From Alistipes sp. (lineage in GTDB: Bacteria > Bacteroidota > Bacteroidia > Bacteroidales > Rikenellaceae): a stretch of DNA of 6,362 bases. Every line of letters starts with the position of its first letter. Position 1 is the stretch's first letter. The stretch spans positions 1 through 6,362 of the forward strand of contig JAFYQY010000157.1 in assembly GCA_017559685.1 (NCBI GenBank), read 5' to 3'. The position numbers and the translations under genes are program-made. This document shows, one piece after another, positions 1 to 4,780 of this stretch. The notes beneath the pieces are model-generated. The model saw only the letters and a program-made list of their open reading frames with translations, did no database searches and had not been told where the DNA came from.

Positions 1-2076
1 CACGACATCGCAGTTGGTGGTATCGTAGGTGAGACAGATTTGGATATGGTAGGCTGTACCAACAATGGTGATGTAACTCACAACTGTTTGCTCAGCCCAT
101 TGCGTGTTGACTACCTCGGCGAGCTCGCAACTTCGCGTTTCGACGTTGGTGGTATCGCAGGTCGTGTATTTACCCCAGAGGCAAATACTACAGGCTATAT
201 CTGCTCGATTGACGGTTTGGTAAACAATGGTGATGTAACTATCGAGGGCGTACCTTCGGCTACACTCTGTTCGCCATCTGCCGATATGGAGGATAATGGT
301 GAGTATCAGTGGACTGACGTCGATGATGGTGACCGTCAGAACCGTCGTTTGTTCACCCGTGTGAACGTTGCAGGTTTGATTGGTCGTATGATGGACATCT
401 CGCACCTCTCGGGTGCTTCGGGTCAGAATACTGAGCCAAGCTACTATATTTCGGGTTCGATTAACAATGGTAATGTTTCGGTTCCTAACGCAGGTGGCGC
501 TAAGTGTTTGAGCGTTGCCGGTGGTGTTGCCGATATCCTTGTCAGCCATAGCTACTTCTCGGGTGTTCACAATAAGGGTCGTCTCTCGATTGAGAACGTA
601 GGTGTTGGAACAACCGTTTCGTCGAAGGCTATGATGCACGCATTCTTTATCAATATGGGTGGTATCGCAGCAACTTACTTCGACTACCGCTTGTTTGGTA
701 ACCTTGGCGGTGACTTCTCGAAGTACGCTCACCACTTGGAGTTTGAGAACTGTACTAACGATGGTGACATTCACTACGGTGAGTCGGCTGCGTCGGTTTA
801 CCAGTGCGCAGGTGGTATCCTCGGTCAGGTACTCCACTCGGGTAACGACCGTTGCATTGATATGAAGTTGGAGGGTTATACCGGTGGTAAGTGGTATAAG
901 AGCCAGGCTCAGGTTAAGTTCACTAACTGTAAGAATAACGGTAATATCGACTACCTCTCGCAGGCGATGACTTTGAGCTCGCACTACAACTTCAACTACG
1001 CAGGTGGTATCCTCGGTTCGAGCAACTTGGGCCACAATGGCTATACTCAGAACTATGGTAATGCAAACGTGATTTGCGACCACTGTGAGAACACAGGTAA
1101 CATCCAGTGGGATCGTAGCAACGGTGTAACTTCGACCAACGCTGATCCAACCTACACAGCTGTAGGTGGTATCATCGGTCAGTACACTGGCGGTATCGGT
1201 CACTCGACAAATAGCGATACTGCAGTAGGTGGTAACCTCGGTACTCGTGAGAACGCTTGTAACGCTCAGATTATCTCTTGTAAGAACTCGGGTCGCATCC
1301 ACGGTTTCTCGGGTATTATGGGTGGTATCATTGGTTGCGGTTCTTGGTATGTTAAGATTACCGGTACTGAGGAGGATCCAACTATCAATACAGGTGATAT
1401 CGCAGTTATGCGTGAGAATGGTAAGGTTGTAACTCGTGGCCGTTACGGTCAGAAGTACACCTACGCAGGTGGTATCGCAGGTATCTTGCGTGAGTACATC
1501 TCGGCAGCTTATGCAGTAGGAAGTGCAAAGTCTTCGGATAACAACGCTTATCCTAACTATATGCCTGAGCACCAGTATTGCTGCGTTGAGTACGCTGTAA
1601 ATGAGGGTGCTGTAGGTGCTACCGGTATGGCTGGTGGTATCGCAGGTTACTACTGGTCAGCAGTTGAGCCTTCGAAGCGTGAGGGCGCAGTTATGGAGCA
1701 CCGTGGTGGTTTGAAGAACTGTATCAACAAGGGTAATGTTTACGCTTTGGAGCAGGCTACAACCAATGTTGGTGCTATCGTAGGTATGCCACGTATCTTC
1801 GTCTATACTTCGAACACAAGCAATGATGTATCGAAGTATCTCTCGGACGGTGAGTGGCCTTGCGGTGTAAGCAACTGCCAGGTAGGTGGTTATATCTTGC
1901 GTGGTGCAGTTGGCGAGATCACTGTTGATGCAACCAACTATATGAATGCTATCTACGGCGAGGTTTGGGATGCAAACTTCACTTCGACTGTAGATGAGAA
2001 CTTTGACGGTTGTACCTTCTACAATCCTGTAGTGGAGACTCCGGAGACCCCAGAGACTCCAGAGGGTAACGAATAA
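1..2076 (+). CDS. GLUG-like repeat surface protein, 5'-truncated by window edge
   Basis: The reading frame is open from base 1 and ends at TAA 2074-2076, giving at least 691 residues; the first internal Met (base 40) lies inside a repeat and is not the real start. Almost the whole visible protein consists of irregular repeats with a hydrophobic core like (A/V)GGI(A/I/L)G, followed 20-50 residues later by a core like NCxNxGxI or GxxNNGDV. This pattern matches the GLUG family of repeats found in large secreted or surface proteins of Bacteroidales, thought to form a right-handed beta-helix or solenoid. The protein ends in a Thr-Pro-Glu tail. No enzymatic motif and no obvious type IX secretion C-terminal domain is visible. 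The signal peptide must lie upstream, so whether it is a lipoprotein is unknown. An adhesin or ligand-binding surface role is inferred from family and context. The 44-nt gap to the fimbrillin-like gene suggests cotranscription. Gene identity as a repeat protein is firm; function is not. Confidence 0.85.
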   Translation, partial: HDIAVGGIVGETDLDMVGCTNNGDVTHNCLLSPLRVDYLGELATSRFDVGGIAGRVFTPEANTTGYICSIDGLVNNGDVTIEGVPSATLCSPSADMEDNGEYQWTDVDDGDRQNRRLFTRVNVAGLIGRMMDISHLSGASGQNTEPSYYISGSINNGNVSVPNAGGAKCLSVAGGVADILVSHSYFSGVHNKGRLSIENVGVGTTVSSKAMMHAFFINMGGIAATYFDYRLFGNLGGDFSKYAHHLEFENCTNDGDIHYGESAASVYQCAGGILGQVLHSGNDRCIDMKLEGYTGGKWYKSQAQVKFTNCKNNGNIDYLSQAMTLSSHYNFNYAGGILGSSNLGHNGYTQNYGNANVICDHCENTGNIQWDRSNGVTSTNADPTYTAVGGIIGQYTGGIGHSTNSDTAVGGNLGTRENACNAQIISCKNSGRIHGFSGIMGGIIGCGSWYVKITGTEEDPTINTGDIAVMRENGKVVTRGRYGQKYTYAGGIAGILREYISAAYAVGSAKSSDNNAYPNYMPEHQYCCVEYAVNEGAVGATGMAGGIAGYYWSAVEPSKREGAVMEHRGGLKNCINKGNVYALEQATTNVGAIVGMPRIFVYTSNTSNDVSKYLSDGEWPCGVSNCQVGGYILRGAVGEITVDATNYMNAIYGEVWDANFTSTVDENFDGCTFYNPVVETPETPETPEGNE
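13..1893 (+). repeat. about 12 degenerate GLUG-like coding repeats
   Basis: The GGI-G cores fall at bases 13-30, 145-162, 367-384, 514-531, 655-672, 805-825, 997-1017, 1162-1179, 1318-1335, 1462-1482, 1627-1647 and 1768-1785. Most are followed by a Cys/Gly-x-Asn-x-Gly-x-Val/Ile core, and a last degenerate one (SNCQVGGYI) ends near 1893. An extra GGNLG core sits at 1228-1242. Spacing between successive cores is 132 to 222 nt, most often 141-165 nt (47-55 residues). Conservation is at protein level; DNA identity is short, for example an exact 18-nt match between 808-825 and 1000-1017. Confidence 0.8.
2035..2061 (+). repeat. three 9-nt tandem repeats encoding a Glu-Thr-Pro tail
   Basis: Three in-frame 9-nt units (GAGACTCCG, GAGACCCCA, GAGACTCCA) encode Glu-Thr-Pro three times just before the C-terminal EGNE and the stop. 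Such Pro/Thr/Glu-rich tails are usually unstructured. The units differ only at third codon positions. Copy number could vary between strains by slippage, which is inference. Confidence 0.7.
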
Positions 2077-2120
2077 CCAGCAAAAACGAAAATAATTGAT
2101 AAATAAAAAAATAGAATCAC
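2077..2120 (+). other. 44-nt A-rich intergenic leader
   Basis: This is the longest clearly non-coding stretch in the window. It is strongly A/T-rich, with an A7 run a few bases before the ATG at 2121 and no Shine-Dalgarno sequence. That fits Bacteroidota, where A-rich, unstructured leaders favour initiation. I see no inverted repeat with a T-run (terminator) and no good match to the Bacteroidales -7 element TAnnTTTG, so read-through from the upstream gene is the simplest reading. A weak internal promoter cannot be excluded. Confidence 0.45.
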
Positions 2121-3026
2121 ATGTTTAAGATGAAATCAGTACTTTGCATTGTGGCAATATTCTCGCTTGCGCTGGTATCTTGTGTAGAGCGCATTCCTGA
2201 GAAGGAGATGCCAAATGTTGATAACGGTGTCATCACAATAGTTAAGGCAACTGTGGAGCCTCTCACTTTGAAGGGGGCCACAGGTGTCGGCAACTATAAG
2301 TGGAACGAGGCACACACTATCGGCATTTACGGCACTACTATCGGAGAGAATGAGTGCTATCTCCCTGTAAAGTCAACAATCGGTGACAATGAGGCTTATT
2401 TCTTCGGAAATGCAGTAGGTGGCAATATGACCGTCTATATGCCTTATGTAAGTTCGGGCAGCGCAGCTGCTCTTGATGGTCGAGTAATCGTTCCAGCACA
2501 GCAGAAGTACTATGCTAACGAGTTCGATCACTTGATGTACAACTCAACATTCCTTGCCGAGACCAAGTCGGATGTAGTTACTTTCGACTACCACGCAGGT
2601 CTTGTAAAGGTAGAGTTGCATTACGACATCCAGAACCTTACCGAGGTATCGGTTTTGGTGGGTAATGTAACCGCTAATGGTGGCTACGACGACTATTGCG
2701 CTGGAGAGATTGCAGTAGACAAGTATGCTGAGGAGTTCCTTGTAAATGGTTCAAACCAGGTTACCGTAACAGGTTTCCCTGAGGGCACACACTCAACTCT
2801 TGCACAGCCTTTGACTGTGTGGGTAGCGTTGGCTCCAGGTACCTACGAGAACTTTGTTGTAGAGCTTTCGAACGCAGAGACAACAATCTCGACTCCTGTA
2901 AAGGGTCCGTTCGTAGTAGAGAAGTGCGCTATTGCGGAGAATGTTTGCGATGCTAAGGAGGTTAAGTACGACAATGGTATCGGTGACTTCGAGGGTGAGA
3001 ATGGCGAATTCAACCCAGAGAACTAA
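2121..3026 (+). CDS. fimbrillin-like (Mfa-like) surface lipoprotein
   Basis: This 301-residue protein begins with a lipoprotein signal peptide: Lys residues at 3 and 5, a hydrophobic core at about 7-19, and lipobox LVSC with the lipidated Cys21. The Met at codon 4 (base 2130) is an equally good start. The mature part resembles the fimbrillin/Mfa-like family. It has an early strand pair with TVEP and a YKWNEAHTIGIYG segment (59-71, compare the usual W..gD.IGv pattern), a FDHLMYNST segment (135-143), a DVVTFDYHAGLVKVEL core (151-166), and a second-domain LAPGTYENFVVEL strand (237-249) like the PGtYenl motif. The length is usual for the family. Members build fimbriae or act as outer-membrane ligand-binding lipoproteins. 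No usher-like or anchoring fimbrial genes are seen, and the nearby transporter gene favours a binding role, but this is inference. The tail (about 287-301) is acidic and Gly/Asn-rich. The family call rests on motif resemblance by eye. Confidence 0.72.
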   Translation: MFKMKSVLCIVAIFSLALVSCVERIPEKEMPNVDNGVITIVKATVEPLTLKGATGVGNYKWNEAHTIGIYGTTIGENECYLPVKSTIGDNEAYFFGNAVGGNMTVYMPYVSSGSAAALDGRVIVPAQQKYYANEFDHLMYNSTFLAETKSDVVTFDYHAGLVKVELHYDIQNLTEVSVLVGNVTANGGYDDYCAGEIAVDKYAEEFLVNGSNQVTVTGFPEGTHSTLAQPLTVWVALAPGTYENFVVELSNAETTISTPVKGPFVVEKCAIAENVCDAKEVKYDNGIGDFEGENGEFNPEN

Positions 3027-3065
3027 GAGTAAATGAAGTGTTTGACTATTAAAATGAATGAGATT

Positions 3066-3719
3066 ATGAAAAAGACTTGTTTACTCGTTATAATGGCTGC
3101 TATGTTTGTATTGAGCAGCTGTACAAAGGTTGAGTACATTCAGGTAACAGGCCGAGTTCTCGCTGTGAAGGAGGTTCCTGTACAGGCTGGTACATTCCAG
3201 TTGCCAATTACCGTGAATGAGAATAAACTCGTATGGAAGGTGCGTCCAATCAATGAGTGGTTGCACGTAGACGATGGCGAGTGGAAGCAGAATGCTTACA
3301 ACGTGTTCGTTCGCTACGATTCGAATGAGTCGTCGATGAACAACCGTAACTTTGCACGTGTAGGACACCTCGTAATTGAGACTTACGATGGCTTCGTGGC
3401 TGATACCGTTGTTGTAAAGCAGCGTGGTATCACTCCAGAGTTGAAGTTGTCGGATGTTGCGATCGAGGCTTCGGAGACTAAGTGTTTGATTCCTTTCAAC
3501 AGCAATCTTACCGATGCTTGCCGTCCAAGTATCACTATTTCGGCCGATGCAAATTGGGTTGAGAAGATTGAGTACCTCGGCAATGGTAAGGAGTTGGAGG
3601 TAACACTCACAGCTAACGGTGGTGCTGAGCGTTCGGCACACGTGAAGGTTGCGTTTGTAGACGCTTGGGGCGATGCTCACGAGGCAGAATGTGTACTAAC
3701 TCAAAAAGGACTTGAATAA
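3066..3719 (+). CDS. tandem BACON-like domain lipoprotein
   Basis: The start at 3066 gives a 217-residue protein with a textbook lipoprotein signal: MKK, a hydrophobic core at 5-16 and lipobox LSSC with Cys19. An in-frame ATG at 3033 would add 11 residues and place the start 6 nt after the previous stop, but the signal peptide fits 3066 better. The mature protein consists of two similar units of about 85 residues. Unit 1 (about 38-121) has a W57-K-V strand, the NEW65L motif, a hydrophobic V-F-V-R-Y strand, RNFARVGHLVIE and the closing VVVKQRG. Unit 2 (about 127-215) has a matching NW164V, an LEVTL strand, ERSAHVKVAF and the closing LTQKG. This alternation, with Trp in the middle and a terminal QxG, is typical of BACON Ig-like domains of Bacteroidota, which act as spacers or ligand-binding modules. 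No catalytic domain is attached, so a surface binding or scaffold role is inferred. The stop overlaps the next start by one base. Confidence 0.75.
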   Translation: MKKTCLLVIMAAMFVLSSCTKVEYIQVTGRVLAVKEVPVQAGTFQLPITVNENKLVWKVRPINEWLHVDDGEWKQNAYNVFVRYDSNESSMNNRNFARVGHLVIETYDGFVADTVVVKQRGITPELKLSDVAIEASETKCLIPFNSNLTDACRPSITISADANWVEKIEYLGNGKELEVTLTANGGAERSAHVKVAFVDAWGDAHEAECVLTQKGLE

Positions 3720-3721
3720 TG
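3717..3721 (+). promoter_or_regulatory. TAATG stop-start overlap
   Basis: The TAA of the BACON-like gene (3717-3719) shares its last A with the ATG of the next gene (3719-3721). With no Shine-Dalgarno sequence visible, this arrangement suggests translational coupling, giving similar output of the two lipoproteins from one transcript. Confidence 0.7.
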
Positions 3722-4777
3722 AAAAAGATACTTTATACACTATTTGCAGTGTCGCTCCTCGCTGTGGCTTGTACCACAGAGGTTCCTGTGACTCGTGACC
3801 ACGACATCGATGCCGAGGTTACCGATTTGCAGACCAAGATGGAGATGAAGACACTTTACTGCAATCTCAACGAGAGCGTTGATGTTGATTTGCAGAAATT
3901 GGCCGAGTATCTGACTGAGCAGGACGCAGACGTTGTAATGTTTGTAGCTCCAACATCGGTTAATGGTACTGGTTTTAAGGTTTGGCTCGATGCTTACGCA
4001 GCAGAGAATGGCGGTTTGAACGTTTTGGAGTCAGAGAATGCGAATAAGGTACTTACAATGGCGGCTCTCGTTAAGCCACAGTGGTTGCTCGAGACTTACA
4101 ACGTTACCGAGAGTTCAGTTATTAACAATGCTGTTCTTCACTTCAAGGCCAACGGTATTCACTTCGTTGTTACCGAGTTGAACGCTGCTAAGAATGCTAT
4201 CCCATCGGATTGGCAGGCTCAGGTTGATCAGATGACTAAGGATAAGAAGAAGGCAGCTTTGGTTTACGAGCCAGACAATCTTGCAGCAGCCAAGACAGCT
4301 CTTTCGTATATCATCAAGCAGACTGTTGATAACAAGGCGTTTATCAAGGATGTTAATTGGATGTTGGCAGTGAATATGAACGCTGCTTCGCACCTCGACA
4401 TCACAAAGTACGAGAAGGAGTTCTATCGTGAGAACTACTACGATGCACCTGCTGAGGGTGACTTCGATTGGTATGAGTTCCTCGAGACCGAGACTTCGTA
4501 CTTCTCGATTGATGAGTTGCTCGCATCGAACGACATCTATTTCAATGCAAGCCAGTTGATGGCCTACTACAACTTGATTGACTGTAATGCCGTACATCAC
4601 TCGGTATACACTCCATCGAGTGTTGAAGGCGACACAGATGGTGTTCGTAACAACTTCCTCTATGCAACAGACGAGTGCTGGAATATGTTCCAGACCTACA
4701 ATTTCGATACTGTTGTAGCTTCGGAGTTGGGCGTTACCCACTATCCAATGATTGTTACACTTAAAAGTGAGGAATAG
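3719..4777 (+). CDS. EEP-fold-like lipoprotein with degenerate active site
   Basis: This 352-residue protein has a lipoprotein signal peptide (MKK, hydrophobic core 4-16, lipobox AVAC with Cys18), so it should sit in the outer membrane. The mature sequence follows the order of motifs of the endonuclease/exonuclease/phosphatase fold. KTLYCNLNES (44-53) resembles the first-strand N motif. DADVVMFVAPTS (69-80) resembles the pDvv.lQE strand. IHFVVTELNA (147-156) resembles the vnTHL strand. NWMLAVNMNAASHLD (213-227) resembles the GDFNa strand. RNNFLYATDECW (310-321) resembles the RiDyif strand, and LGVTHYPMIVTL (337-348) resembles the SDHyPv end. Key residues differ: QE is AP (77-78), GDFN is VNMN (218-221) and SDH is VTH (339-341), although N49 and H341 could match conserved positions. 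An active nuclease or phosphatase is therefore unlikely and a binding role is more plausible. It starts on the previous stop and ends 3 nt before the SusC-like gene. The fold call is by eye; the lipoprotein call is strong. Confidence 0.65.
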   Translation: MKKILYTLFAVSLLAVACTTEVPVTRDHDIDAEVTDLQTKMEMKTLYCNLNESVDVDLQKLAEYLTEQDADVVMFVAPTSVNGTGFKVWLDAYAAENGGLNVLESENANKVLTMAALVKPQWLLETYNVTESSVINNAVLHFKANGIHFVVTELNAAKNAIPSDWQAQVDQMTKDKKKAALVYEPDNLAAAKTALSYIIKQTVDNKAFIKDVNWMLAVNMNAASHLDITKYEKEFYRENYYDAPAEGDFDWYEFLETETSYFSIDELLASNDIYFNASQLMAYYNLIDCNAVHHSVYTPSSVEGDTDGVRNNFLYATDECWNMFQTYNFDTVVASELGVTHYPMIVTLKSEE

Positions 4778-4780
4778 CAG

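Noticed and set aside
659..1432. Two short + strand frames (659-865 and 1229-1432) inside the repeat protein gene
   Set aside because: They are out-of-frame readings of the repeats, made of Val/Thr/Ser/Leu/Arg runs, which is what shifted GGT/ACT/TCG-rich codons give.
13..1893. Recurrent motifs considered as a CRISPR or non-coding repeat array
   Set aside because: The repeats are in frame, degenerate at DNA level and unevenly spaced, with conservation only at protein level, so they are coding repeats.
2077..2120. Possible promoter or terminator between the repeat protein and the fimbrillin-like gene
   Set aside because: There is no TAnnTTTG -7 element with an upstream TTTG and no stem-loop followed by a T-run; only an A-rich leader is visible.
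3081..3680. 199-codon open frame on the minus strand inside the BACON-like gene
   Set aside because: It is a shadow of a lipoprotein gene with a clear signal peptide, and its own translation has no family pattern.
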